A stretch of 64,000 nucleotides of DNA from Palleronia pelagia (GTDB taxonomy: Bacteria; Pseudomonadota; Alphaproteobacteria; Rhodobacterales; Rhodobacteraceae), in contig NZ_FOCM01000001.1 in NCBI RefSeq assembly GCF_900110115.1, positions 744,001-808,000 on the forward strand, written 5' to 3'. The position numbers and the translations under genes were made by a program. This document shows, one piece after another, positions 8,048 through 17,347 of this stretch; positions within the stretch are counted from its first letter, which is position 1, and every line of letters begins with the position of its first letter. The notes below the pieces were generated by a model. It had not been told where the DNA came from, did not search any database, and saw only the letters and a list, made by a program, of their open reading frames with translations.

Positions 8048-9301
8048 TCATATGTCATGAAACGAGCGGGCCTGGCGGGCGGTCCAGTTGACGTCCAGCG
8101 CGACGCCGTCCTCGGTCTGCCGCTCGTCCTCGACCACGCCTTGCTCGTAGAGCCAAGCGCGGCGCTTGCCGGCCTCGAACGGCAGCACGACCGTCTTCCG
8201 GCTGCGCTTGTCGTCGAGCGCCTCGGCGATGGCGTCGGTGAACGCCTCCATCCCCGTGCCGTTGAGGGCCGAGAGCGTCAGCACCTCGTCGCGGCGGGCC
8301 GCGATGGCCTCGGCCGCCGATCGCGCCTCGGGCGCCAGCAGGTCGGTCTTGTTCCAGACCTCCAGCTGCGGCGTGGTCTCCAGCACGCCGAGATCGGCCA
8401 GGATCGTGCGCACGTCCTCGGCCTGCTCCTCGGTCTCGGGATGGCTGATGTCGCGCACGTGCACCACGAGGTCCGCGGCCAGGACTTCTTCCAACGTGGC
8501 GCGGAAGGCCGCGACCAGCTGGGTGGGCAGGTCGCTGATGAAGCCCACCGTGTCCGACAGGATCACCCGCTTGCCCGACGGCAGATCCACCGCCCGCATG
8601 GTCGGGTCCAGCGTGGCGAACAGCATGTCCTCGGCCATCACGTCGGCGCCGGTCATGCGGTTGAACAGCGTGGATTTCCCGGCGTTGGTATAGCCCACCA
8701 GCGCGACGATGGGGAACGGCACCTTGGCGCGTGCCGCGCGGTGCAGTTCGCGCGTTTTCACGACCTTCGACAGCTGCTTGCGCAGGCGGTTCAGCTGTTC
8801 GTCGATGGCGCGGCGGTCGGCCTCGATCTGGGTCTCGCCCGGCCCGCCCACGAAGCCCAGGCCGCCACGCTGGCGCTCCAGGTGGGTCCAGGCCCGCACC
8901 AACCGCGTCCGTTGGTAGCTGAGCGCGGCCATTTCCACCTGCAACACGCCCTCGCGCGTGGCGGCGCGGTCGGAGAATATCTCGAGGATCAGGCCCGTCC
9001 GGTCCAGGAGCTTCACGCCCCACGCCTTTTCCAGGTTGCGCTGCTGCACCGGGCTGACCGGCCCGTCGATCAGCACGAGGCCGACATCCTCGGCTTCCAG
9101 CCGGGCCTTGATCTCGTCCAGCTTGCCGGTGCCGAACAGGTGGCCCGGATGCGGCCGTTGCAGGCGCACGATTTCGCCGCCCTCGACCTTCAGGTCGGGC
9201 AACGCGGCGGCCAGCGACATGGCCTCCTCTAGCGCGGGACCCGCATCACGGCGGTCGCGGTCGGAGAGGAGTTCGGGATGGATGACCCAGGCATGCATCA
9301 T
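8048..9301 (-). CDS. hflX: GTPase HflX
   Basis: A 417-residue ribosome-associated GTPase. The HflX-specific glycine-rich segment GGLGFVGGPGETQIE lies at 146-160. The G domain follows with G1 GYTNAGKST at 203-211, G3 LSDTVGF, and G4 NKTD. Members split stalled or stressed ribosomes. The protein starts with two adjacent methionines and no strong ribosome binding site is visible, so the exact start is uncertain by one codon. It lies 61 nt downstream of hfq on the same strand, the usual hfq-hflX order. Confidence 0.97.
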   Translation of the reverse strand: MMHAWVIHPELLSDRDRRDAGPALEEAMSLAAALPDLKVEGGEIVRLQRPHPGHLFGTGKLDEIKARLEAEDVGLVLIDGPVSPVQQRNLEKAWGVKLLDRTGLILEIFSDRAATREGVLQVEMAALSYQRTRLVRAWTHLERQRGGLGFVGGPGETQIEADRRAIDEQLNRLRKQLSKVVKTRELHRAARAKVPFPIVALVGYTNAGKSTLFNRMTGADVMAEDMLFATLDPTMRAVDLPSGKRVILSDTVGFISDLPTQLVAAFRATLEEVLAADLVVHVRDISHPETEEQAEDVRTILADLGVLETTPQLEVWNKTDLLAPEARSAAEAIAARRDEVLTLSALNGTGMEAFTDAIAEALDDKRSRKTVVLPFEAGKRRAWLYEQGVVEDERQTEDGVALDVNWTARQARSFHDI

Positions 9302-9362
9302 GGGCGCGACATGTCACCCGCCGCAGGTACTGTCAATTGTGCGCCGGGGCGCGGCAGCGCGG

Positions 9363-9602
9363 TCAGGTGCCGTCGTCGCCTTCGTAAAGCTGGATCGGCT
9401 GGCTGGGCATGATCGTCGAGATCGCGCCCTTGAATACCAGCTGGGATTGCCCGTCGCGGCGCAGCAGGACGCAGAAATTGTCGAACCAGGTGATCACGCC
9501 CTGAAGCTTCACGCCGTTGATCAGGAAGATCGTCACCGGCACCTTCGTCTTGCGAACGTGGTTAAGAAAGGTTTCCTGCAGGTTCTGTTTCTCGCCGGCC
9601 AT
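9363..9602 (-). CDS. hfq: RNA chaperone Hfq
   Basis: A 79-residue Sm-like protein that binds small RNAs and A-rich tails. Sm1 contains the proximal-face residues in [20 protein letters not shown], and Sm2 reads PSQPIQLY, where the more usual form is ISTIMPS followed by R. The acidic tail YEGDDGT is short, as in other alphaproteobacteria. It sits between trkH and hflX in the ntr-trk-hfq-hflX cluster. Confidence 0.97.
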   Translation of the reverse strand: MAGEKQNLQETFLNHVRKTKVPVTIFLINGVKLQGVITWFDNFCVLLRRDGQSQLVFKGAISTIMPSQPIQLYEGDDGT

Positions 9603-9725
9603 GTCGGGTGTCCCTGTCGCTTTTCTTGTTGGCAGCGCCTCGCGCGGGCGCGCAAATTTCGTTGTTTATGAATGACTCACGGCGGACCTTCCACCGGAAA
9701 ACGCACCGGCGTCAAGCACCTGGCC

Positions 9726-11237
9726 TCATTCGCGCCAGAAACCGGCATCGAAGAGCGCGATGAACGCCAGTGTCTCGAGCCGCCCCAGCACCATCGCCAG
9801 CGCCAGGATCACGCGGGTGCCGTCGGTCAGCGTGTCGTAGAATATGGGGGCCTCGCCCGCCACCTGGGCCAGAGGTCCCGTGGTGCTGAGCGCGGCGATG
9901 GTCAGGATCATCGCCGTCTCGAAGCCCGGGCCGACCAGGGTGATCGCCGCCATGATGATGGTCGCCGACATAGCGAACAGCATGAAGAAGATCCAGGCCA
10001 CGAAGGCGCCTTCGCGCCGCAGCCGCCGCGCGGCCGAGCCTGACCCGCCCACCGACGACGGGTGGATCAGGCGTTCCATCTCGCGGATACCGTGGCGGTA
10101 GAGCGCGTAGATGCGCAGCAGCTTGACCCCTCCGGCGGTGGTCGCCACGCCGCCGCCGATCAGCGCCAGTCCCATGAGGATCAACCCCGGCGTGGTCAGT
10201 CCCGACCAGATCCGGGCATCGGCGAAGGCGACCGACTCGAACCCCGTCGTGGTGAGGAAACTGAGCGTCGTGAACAGACCGCCCCAAAGCACCCGCAGGC
10301 TTTGACCCAAATCCTCGGCACCCGCGTATTCGAAGGCGGCGAAGAAATGGCGCAGGAACAGGAAGGCGGGCACAAGGACGATCAACGTTGCGGCCAGACG
10401 CACCTCGGGATCGCGCCACAAGTATCCCGGCGCGCGCCGCGTGTTGTCCGAACTGAAGGTCAGGCGCGACACCGCGAAAAGCAGGAAGGCGAAGATGACC
10501 AGTTCGGACAGGACACCGCCGGTGGCGCCATCCCCACCCGCGGTGATGCCCGAGGTCGACAGGGTCGACATGGCGGCGATCGAGGCGCGGAACGGCTCCA
10601 TCCCGCTCAGCACCAGCAAGATCCACAAAACGACGGTCAGCCCGGCGTAGATGGGCGTCAGCCGGGCGGTGTAGCGCGTCAGGCGATGGGTGCTGTCGCG
10701 CATCCGCGTCTCGGACAACGACTTGCGGTTGGCGCGGCTCTGCTCGGCCACGACCACTTCGAAGCCGCCCAGGTTCAGCGGCGCGAAGATCGCCAGCGCC
10801 GCCACCCAGAACAACAGCCCCCCGAGCCAGCCCACCATGGCGCGCCACAGGTGCAGCGTATCGGGCAGCCCCTCGACCCGAAGGAACAGCGACGCGCCCG
10901 TGGTGGTCAGGCACGAGACCATCTCGAACCACGCATCGCGCAGGGGGATCCCCTCGAGCGATTGGTGGAACGGCAGGGCCAGCATCAGCGGCAGCACCAG
11001 AAGCCCGCAGGTCAGCGCCAGCAGGTCCGATCGCACCGGGCGGTCGCGGTTCTGCCGGCCGACCGCGAGCCCAACCAAGAGGGTCAGAACGCCGAACAGC
11101 ACGGCACCGTAGAAGAAGGCGCGCGCGACCTCGAGCTCGCGCGACTGGTAGCCATGGACCGCCGGGACCAGCATGGCCGCCGAACCGATAGCCATGAGCA
11201 CCAGGAAAAACGGGCTGCGTTCGATGCGCCCCGGCAT
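9726..11237 (-). CDS. trkH: Trk potassium transporter membrane subunit TrkH
   Basis: A 503-residue polytopic membrane protein forming the K+ translocation path. Four pore-loop/filter segments can be read in order: CLTTTGASLF, STLSTSGITAGG, LSFLTTTGFES and ALSTTGPLAQ, each followed by a hydrophobic helix. This 4x(M1-P-M2) layout is diagnostic of TrkH/KtrB. It begins one nucleotide after trkA ends, so the two are almost certainly cotranscribed and assemble as one transporter. Confidence 0.96.
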   Translation of the reverse strand: MPGRIERSPFFLVLMAIGSAAMLVPAVHGYQSRELEVARAFFYGAVLFGVLTLLVGLAVGRQNRDRPVRSDLLALTCGLLVLPLMLALPFHQSLEGIPLRDAWFEMVSCLTTTGASLFLRVEGLPDTLHLWRAMVGWLGGLLFWVAALAIFAPLNLGGFEVVVAEQSRANRKSLSETRMRDSTHRLTRYTARLTPIYAGLTVVLWILLVLSGMEPFRASIAAMSTLSTSGITAGGDGATGGVLSELVIFAFLLFAVSRLTFSSDNTRRAPGYLWRDPEVRLAATLIVLVPAFLFLRHFFAAFEYAGAEDLGQSLRVLWGGLFTTLSFLTTTGFESVAFADARIWSGLTTPGLILMGLALIGGGVATTAGGVKLLRIYALYRHGIREMERLIHPSSVGGSGSAARRLRREGAFVAWIFFMLFAMSATIIMAAITLVGPGFETAMILTIAALSTTGPLAQVAGEAPIFYDTLTDGTRVILALAMVLGRLETLAFIALFDAGFWRE

Positions 11238-11238
11238 G

Positions 11239-12615
11239 TCAGAAGAAGTCGATCGACACTTGGAACAACCGTTCGACCGCCGGCACGTCGCTGGTCAACG
11301 CAAAGAGAACGATCACGTCGCCCTCCTCGATCCGGGTCGAGGCCTTGGGGCGGATCACCTTGCCGTCCTTCTCCACCGCGCCCACCAGCACGCCCTCCGG
11401 GAAGTCGATGTCGCGGATGACCTGTCCCGAGATGGGCGAGGTCGACAGGACCTGCGCCTCGATCACCTCGGCCTCGGCATCACCGATGGAATAGACGCCG
11501 CGCACGCGCCCGTGGCGGATGTGGCGCAGGATCGAGCTCACCGTGGTCGAGCGCGGGTTGATGTAGGCGTCGATGCCCAGCGGCTGCATCAATGGCTGCA
11601 AGGTCGGATCGTTCACCAGGCAGATGGCCGACTTGCAGCCCGCCTGCTTGGCGCGCACGCCGCTCAGCAGGTTGACCCGGTCATCGTCGGTCACGCACAG
11701 CACCGCGTCGGCGCGTGCGATATTGGCCTCGTTCAGCAGGTCGATATCCATGCCGTCGCCATGCAGAACGATTGTCCGGTCCAGCGCGTCGGCGGCACGT
11801 TCGGCGCAGGTGCGGTTGCGCTCGATCATCTTGGCGCGGATGCGCCGGTGGTTCGACTCCAGAGCGCGCGCCACCGCCAGGCCCACGTTGCCGCCGCCGA
11901 TGATGACCACCCGTTCCTGCGGGGTGGTGTCCTTGCCGAAGATCTCGAGCGCGCGGGCCACGTCCTCTCGGTGCGAACACAGGTAGATCTGGTCGCCCGC
12001 GAACAGCTGATCGCCCGGGCTTGGCGCAAACAGCAGACCGCCGCGCCGGATCCCCACCACCAGCGAGCGCAGGGTCGAAAACAGGTCCGTCAGCTGCTTC
12101 AACGGCGTATTCAGCACCGGGCAGTCGTCGTCCAGCACGATGCCCAGCAGCTGCACCTTGCCGCCGATGAAGCTTTGGGTGTCGAAGGACGCGGGCGCCG
12201 ACAGCCGGCGCAGCGCGGCCTCGGCGACCTCTTTCTCGGGGCTGATGACCACGTCGATGGGCATGTGGTCGCGGCGGTAAAGATCGGAATAGATCGCGTC
12301 GAGATAGCTCTGCGCGCGCAGGCGGGCGATCTTGCGCGGCACGGCAAAGACCGAGTGGGCCACCTGGCAGGTCACCATATTGACCTCGTCCGAATGGGTG
12401 GCGGCGATGATCATGTCGGCGTCGCGCGCGCCGGCGCGGTCCAGGATGTCAGGATAGGAGGCGTGCCCGGCGATGCCCTGAACGTCCAGGATATCCGTGG
12501 CCTGGCGCACCAGGTCGGCATTGTTGTCGACCACGGTGACGTCGTTGCGTTCGCCCGCAAGATGGCGCGCGATCTGCCAGCCGACCTGGCCTGCGCCGCA
12601 AATGATGATCTTCAT
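11239..12615 (-). CDS. trkA: Trk potassium transporter regulatory subunit TrkA
   Basis: A 458-residue cytoplasmic gating subunit with two RCK units. The first NAD-binding motif is GAGQVG at residues 7-12 and the second is GGGNVG near 237; each is followed by a TrkA-C domain. The second TrkA-C contains GVLVGAVEKDGKVIRP. ATG 12615 is chosen because the nucleotide-binding strand MKIIICGAGQVG starts there; an in-frame ATG 42 nt upstream adds unlikely residues. It is immediately upstream of trkH. Confidence 0.96.
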   Translation of the reverse strand: MKIIICGAGQVGWQIARHLAGERNDVTVVDNNADLVRQATDILDVQGIAGHASYPDILDRAGARDADMIIAATHSDEVNMVTCQVAHSVFAVPRKIARLRAQSYLDAIYSDLYRRDHMPIDVVISPEKEVAEAALRRLSAPASFDTQSFIGGKVQLLGIVLDDDCPVLNTPLKQLTDLFSTLRSLVVGIRRGGLLFAPSPGDQLFAGDQIYLCSHREDVARALEIFGKDTTPQERVVIIGGGNVGLAVARALESNHRRIRAKMIERNRTCAERAADALDRTIVLHGDGMDIDLLNEANIARADAVLCVTDDDRVNLLSGVRAKQAGCKSAICLVNDPTLQPLMQPLGIDAYINPRSTTVSSILRHIRHGRVRGVYSIGDAEAEVIEAQVLSTSPISGQVIRDIDFPEGVLVGAVEKDGKVIRPKASTRIEEGDVIVLFALTSDVPAVERLFQVSIDFF

Positions 12616-12699
12616 GGGGGGCCTTCGGGCTGGGCTGTATGACTGCCGTTGTTGCACGGGCCGGGCGGCGCCTTCAAGGCACCAGGCGCGGCCGACGCC

Positions 12700-13545
12700 T
12701 CAGGGGGACGCAAGGAAATCGGCCAGGGCCGGGTTGAACAGGTCGGGCCGTTCGCGCATGGGCCAGTGCCCCGTTGCAAGCTCCAGGTATCGCGCATCGG
12801 GGATCCGGGCCGCCGCGCGGCGGGCGTGGCGCACCGGCACCACGCGGTCCTCGCTGCCATGGACCAGCAACACGGGCTTCGCGATCTCGCCCAGCCGTGG
12901 CGTGAGGTCGGATTTCAGTCCTGCCGAGTCCATCTCCGCCGCGAGAAAGGCATCGAAGCTGCGGCGCCGGCCCTGGTCGCGCGCCACGTCCATCAGTTCG
13001 TCCACGGCGCGTTCCGTCACCCTCTGGCGTCGACCGTAGGACGCTGCAAGCCCGGCCCGCGCCAGAACCCGGCTGCGGCCGGCACCGTTGTAAATCAGCC
13101 AGGTGAGCCGGGTGCGCAGGATGCCGTGCGCCAGGAGGTGCATCGGTACCCGTGGCATGATCCCGTAGGATCCCACCGGCACCAGACGGCGCACGCGGTC
13201 GGGATGTTCCAGCGCCAGCCACAGCGCCATGCCCCCGCCCATCGACACGCCGCATACATCCGCCTGCGCGATCCCCATGGCGTCGAGGAACGCGACCAGC
13301 CAACCTCCCAGCCGTGGCAGATCATGCGGGCCGTCGAACCCGGGCGAGCGCCCGTAGCCGGGGATATCGGGCACCACCAGCCGGAAGCGGTCGCGCAGAT
13401 CGGCGGTGGTGATCCGCCAGGTCAGCTCGGCGTGGTCGAAGCCACCCCCATGCAGCAGAACGACCGGCGCCGCGTCGCGCGGGCCCTCGTCCACATAAGC
13501 GACCGGACGCCCCTCGACGGTGACGAAATGGTCGGTGAAGGGCAT
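12700..13545 (-). CDS. alpha/beta hydrolase
   Basis: A 281-residue alpha/beta hydrolase-fold enzyme. The oxyanion segment VVLLHGGGFDHAEL lies near residue 32, the nucleophile elbow is VCGVSMGGGMAL, the acid is expected near VHGSEDRVVP, and the catalytic histidine is in ATGHWPM. The substrate cannot be assigned; it resembles hydrolases of the haloperoxidase/esterase type. It lies 7 nt downstream of ntrX and 84 nt upstream of trkA on the same strand, so it appears to have been inserted into the ntr-trk transcription unit. Confidence 0.88.
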   Translation of the reverse strand: MPFTDHFVTVEGRPVAYVDEGPRDAAPVVLLHGGGFDHAELTWRITTADLRDRFRLVVPDIPGYGRSPGFDGPHDLPRLGGWLVAFLDAMGIAQADVCGVSMGGGMALWLALEHPDRVRRLVPVGSYGIMPRVPMHLLAHGILRTRLTWLIYNGAGRSRVLARAGLAASYGRRQRVTERAVDELMDVARDQGRRRSFDAFLAAEMDSAGLKSDLTPRLGEIAKPVLLVHGSEDRVVPVRHARRAAARIPDARYLELATGHWPMRERPDLFNPALADFLASP

Positions 13546-13552
13546 GGCCCGG

Positions 13553-14953
13553 TCACTCGGCCCGGTCGAGATAGGCCATCCGGCTGCCTTGCTTGCTGGA
13601 GGTGACGACGCCAAGCGACTTCAGCTTGCGGTGCAGCGCGCTGCGCTCCATGCCGACGAAGCTGGCGGTGCGGCTGATATTGCCACCGAAGCGGTTGATC
13701 TGGGTCAGCAAGTATTCCCGCTCGAACAGCTCGCGCGCCTCGCGCAAAGGCAGGGTGGCAAGGCTGCCCGACAGCACGACGCGGCCCTCCTCCTGCGGCG
13801 CGCCGCCTTCGGCCCCCGGCAGTTCGGCGGCCGAGATCTCGTCCTTGCCATCGCCCAGGATCAGGACCCGCTCCATCATGTTCTTCAGTTGGCGCACGTT
13901 GCCCGGCCAGGACGTGGTCTGCAGAAGCGCGACCGCTTCGTCGCTGAGCGTTCGGGCAGGCAGCCCTTGGGTCTTGTTGAACATGTCCAGGAAGAACCCC
14001 GCCAGCAGCGGAATATCCTCGCGGCGGTCGTCCAGCGACGGCACCGCCACGGGCACCACGGCCAGTCGATGGAACAGCTCCTGGCGGAACCGGCCGGCGG
14101 CGATCTCGGCCTGAAGATCGCGGTTGGTCGAGCTGATGACGCGGATGTCGACGCGCACCTTCTCGGACCCGCCGACGCGCTGGAACGCCTGATCCACCAA
14201 CACGCGCAGGATCTTGGACTGGGTGCCTAGTGGCATGTCGGCGATCTCGTCGAAGAACAGGACGCCGCCATCGGCCTGCTCCAGCAGGCCCGGCTCGGCC
14301 CCCTCGCGGCCATCGCGTCCGAACAGCACGTCCTCCATGCGCTCGGGCTCGATCGAGGCGGCGGCGACAACCACGAAGGGCTTGTCGGACCGGCCCGAAT
14401 TCGCGTGGATATACCGCGCCGCCAGTTCCTTCCCGGCGCCCGACGGGCCGGTGAGCATGACGCGGCCGTTCGACTTGGTGACCTTGTCGAGCGAGGATTG
14501 CAGGTTGCGGAAAGCAGGGCTTTGGCCGACCAGGACGGCCGGCGCGGCGTCGCGTCGCTTGAGCTGGACGTTTTCCTGCCGCAGGCGCGAGGTCTCCATT
14601 GCCCGCGCGATGACGACCATCAGCTGGTCGATGTTGAACGGCTTCTCAATATAATCATAGGCGCCCTGCTTGATCGCGGCGACGGCGATCTCGATATTGC
14701 CGTGGCCCGAGATGATGATGACCGGGACGCCGGGATAATCCCGCTTGGCGATCTTCAGGATGTCGATGCCATCCATGTCGCTGTCCTTCAGCCAGATATC
14801 CAGGATCATCAGGCTGGGCGGCTCCTTCTCGATCTCGGCCATGCATTCGGACGAGTTCGAGGCCAGGCGCGTGCTGTAGCCGTCGTCCTTCAGGATATCC
14901 GAAATCAGCTCGCGAATATCGCGCTCGTCATCAACGATCAGGATGTCGCCCAT
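13553..14953 (-). CDS. ntrX: nitrogen regulation response regulator NtrX
   Basis: A 466-residue response regulator: receiver with phospho-acceptor D52, then an AAA+ domain with Walker A GPSGAGKE (169-176) and FFDEIADMP as the Walker B region. A Fis-type DNA-binding helix-turn-helix (FGGNISRTASFVGMERSALH) is at the C-terminus. The AAA+ part lacks the GAFTGA loop used to contact sigma54; the corresponding stretch reads LFGRDGREGAEPG. Its ATG overlaps the ntrY stop, so NtrY-NtrX are translated together. NtrX proteins act in nitrogen, redox and envelope control in related bacteria. Confidence 0.96.
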   Translation of the reverse strand: MGDILIVDDERDIRELISDILKDDGYSTRLASNSSECMAEIEKEPPSLMILDIWLKDSDMDGIDILKIAKRDYPGVPVIIISGHGNIEIAVAAIKQGAYDYIEKPFNIDQLMVVIARAMETSRLRQENVQLKRRDAAPAVLVGQSPAFRNLQSSLDKVTKSNGRVMLTGPSGAGKELAARYIHANSGRSDKPFVVVAAASIEPERMEDVLFGRDGREGAEPGLLEQADGGVLFFDEIADMPLGTQSKILRVLVDQAFQRVGGSEKVRVDIRVISSTNRDLQAEIAAGRFRQELFHRLAVVPVAVPSLDDRREDIPLLAGFFLDMFNKTQGLPARTLSDEAVALLQTTSWPGNVRQLKNMMERVLILGDGKDEISAAELPGAEGGAPQEEGRVVLSGSLATLPLREARELFEREYLLTQINRFGGNISRTASFVGMERSALHRKLKSLGVVTSSKQGSRMAYLDRAE

Positions 14954-17235
14954 TACTCTGCGTCCTCTTCTGCCAGTTTTTTCAATGCGTCCGCGTCGGC
15001 CCGGCCGGTGTCGGTTTCGGATTCGACCGGCAGGCGGATCTCGGCCCGCGCGCCATGGTGGCCGGTGTCGTCGAAGGCGGCCGCGTCGCTCAGCGTCAGT
15101 GTGCCGCCATGTTCCTCGATGATCTTCTTCACGATGGGCAGGCCCAGGCCGGTGCCCTCCTCGCGGGTGGTGACGTAGGGCTCAAACAGGCGCGCCCGGT
15201 CCTCGGGCAAGCCCACGCCGTTATCGGAAATGCCGATCATCACACCGTCGGTGTCGGTCCGCATCTCGACCCGGATCTCGGGCGACCAGCCCTCGGGTGC
15301 GCCCCGCTGGGCAAGGGTCTGGGTCGCCTCGCCCGCGTTCTTGATGAGGTTGGTCAGCGCCTGGCCGATCATGTCCTCGTCCAGCTCGGCCATCACCGGG
15401 CCGTCGGGCAGATCGGCGGTAATGGTCACGCCCTCCTGACCTGCCTGCTGCAGGGTCACCGCGTCGCGGACCAGCGCGGCCAAGTCGTGGCGGCGCCGCT
15501 CGGGCGTGGGCATCCGGGCGAACTGGCTGAACTCGTCCACGATGCGGCGCAAGCCTTCGGTCTGGCGCACGATCACGTCGGTCATCGTGGCCAGCGCCTC
15601 GGCATCCTCGACCTGGGCGCTGAACTTGCGTCGGATGCGTCCGGCACTCAGCTGGATGGGGGTCAGCGGGTTCTTGATCTCGTGCGCGATGCGGCGGGCT
15701 ACGTCGCCCCAGGCCGCCATCCGCTGGGCTGCGACAAGGTCAGACACGTCGTCGAAGGCTACAACGTAGCCTTCCAGCGTGCCGTCCTCGGCCGTCCGCG
15801 TGGCCATGCGCACCAGGAGCGATTCCAGCGCGCCACCCCGGCTGACCTTGACCTCGCCCTGCAACACGTCCCCACGGCCCGCCTTCAGCTTGTCGAACAT
15901 GGTCCCGAACTCGGGCACGGCTACCGACAGCGGCACCGACTGGCCCGCCCCCTCGTCCAGCTGCAACAGACGTTCGGCCGAACGGTTGACGAAGGTGACG
16001 CGCCCGTCGGGATCCAGCCCGACCACGCCCGACGTGACCGAACCCAGCACCGAGTCGAACAGGCGGCGCCGCCGCTCGATCTGGTCGGTGGTCGCCAGCA
16101 GCGACTCGCGCTGCGCCTTCAGCTGCGCCGTCATCTGGTTGAAGATCCGGCCCAGCATCGAGATCTCGTCGTCGCCCTCTTCCTCGCGCACGCGCACATC
16201 CAGGTCACCGCCGCCCACGCGCTGCGCCGCGCCCGCCAGCCGACCCACCGGGCGCGACAGCCGTTCGGCGAACCACAGGCCCAGCCAGATGGCCGCCAGG
16301 ATCAGGATGACGGCGAAACCCAGGTAGAGCAGCCCGAACTCGAACAGGATGCGCCCACGTTCGCTTTCCAGCTGGTTGTACAGCCGGACGGAATCCTGCG
16401 TGTCGTCCAACAGGGCCAGCAATTCGCCGTCGACGGCGCGGCTGACATAGAGGAAGCGGTCGCCAAGCCCGTCGAGCTTCACCAGCGCGCGGAACTCGTT
16501 GATGTCCCAGTCTTCGATGATGACCGTTTCACCGCGCAACGCCTGATCCAGGGCGGCGGCATCCGGTCTTTCGTAGTCGAAGAGGTAAGAGCGTTCGCCC
16601 CGAGCCTGGATCTCGCCCGCGCCGTTGATGACGTAGGCCTCGCGCAGGCCGCGCTGGATCTGGCTCTGGCCCTGGCTCAGAAGCTGGCGCAGCTCGCCGT
16701 CGCTCAGCAGGAAGCTGTTGGTGCGGGCGCCTTCCAGGAAATTGGCCAGCGCCTCGGCATCGGTGGACAGGTCGCGGCGCTGTTCCTCTTCATAGGCCTC
16801 GGCTGCCTCGAGCGATGCGCCCACCACGCGGCTGACCCGTTCCGAGAACCAGCCCTCCAGCCCGAAATTGATCGTGAGCGCGGCAAAGACGGCAACCGTC
16901 ACCGTAGGCACCAGCGCGAGCAGGGCGAAAACGCGGGTCAGCCGAAGATGGAGCCGCGATCCGGCCGATTGCGCGCGCCGCGCCGCCACCACCCGGGCCA
17001 CCGAAGACAGCACCAGCGTGGCAAGCGCGATGACGTAGACAAGATCGGCGAGAATCACCAGGCGCAGCGACAGGGAAGACTGGCCCTGATTCAGAGGGCC
17101 CAGCACCAGATATGTCGCCAAGGCGAGGAAAGGCCCAAGGATGACCAGCCCGACCGTGGCCGCGTTCCGGACGCGGCGCTGACGGCGCAAACGCGCAAGC
17201 GTATCCCAATTGAGCATCCTTACGGGATGCGCCAT
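14953..17235 (-). CDS. ntrY: nitrogen regulation sensor histidine kinase NtrY
   Basis: A 760-residue membrane kinase. Three N-terminal membrane helices are followed by a long, probably periplasmic, region and a further helix near residue 300. Then come a HAMP domain (containing RVGGGDLDVRVREEEGDDEI), a PAS domain (SVLGSVTSGVVGLDPDGRVT), and a kinase core with the H box [14 protein letters not shown] (His near 517). The G boxes are SDNGVGLPE and GTGLGLPIVKKI. It is the partner of NtrX, which overlaps its end. A 112-nt gap separates it from ntrC, so it may have its own promoter. Confidence 0.96.
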   Translation of the reverse strand: MAHPVRMLNWDTLARLRRQRRVRNAATVGLVILGPFLALATYLVLGPLNQGQSSLSLRLVILADLVYVIALATLVLSSVARVVAARRAQSAGSRLHLRLTRVFALLALVPTVTVAVFAALTINFGLEGWFSERVSRVVGASLEAAEAYEEEQRRDLSTDAEALANFLEGARTNSFLLSDGELRQLLSQGQSQIQRGLREAYVINGAGEIQARGERSYLFDYERPDAAALDQALRGETVIIEDWDINEFRALVKLDGLGDRFLYVSRAVDGELLALLDDTQDSVRLYNQLESERGRILFEFGLLYLGFAVILILAAIWLGLWFAERLSRPVGRLAGAAQRVGGGDLDVRVREEEGDDEISMLGRIFNQMTAQLKAQRESLLATTDQIERRRRLFDSVLGSVTSGVVGLDPDGRVTFVNRSAERLLQLDEGAGQSVPLSVAVPEFGTMFDKLKAGRGDVLQGEVKVSRGGALESLLVRMATRTAEDGTLEGYVVAFDDVSDLVAAQRMAAWGDVARRIAHEIKNPLTPIQLSAGRIRRKFSAQVEDAEALATMTDVIVRQTEGLRRIVDEFSQFARMPTPERRRHDLAALVRDAVTLQQAGQEGVTITADLPDGPVMAELDEDMIGQALTNLIKNAGEATQTLAQRGAPEGWSPEIRVEMRTDTDGVMIGISDNGVGLPEDRARLFEPYVTTREEGTGLGLPIVKKIIEEHGGTLTLSDAAAFDDTGHHGARAEIRLPVESETDTGRADADALKKLAEEDAE

Positions 17236-17347
17236 GGGCGGAACCTCCGATGTGATGTCGCGCGGGATTTAGTCGCGCAAACCGCTCGTTCTGGCGTGAT
17301 CGTTTTGTTGGCAACCTATGCCGCCGTGCCACGCTTCTGTTGCGGTT

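Noticed and set aside
7843-8091. Possible small gene covering the repeat cluster after the enoyl-CoA hydratase
   Set aside because: The frame runs through all three repeats and into hflX antisense; codon use and start context are poor, and repeats explain the sequence better.
17236-17347. TGGCACG upstream of ntrY as a sigma54 promoter
   Set aside because: A TTGC element occurs but 10 nt away instead of the required 4, so the -24/-12 spacing is wrong.
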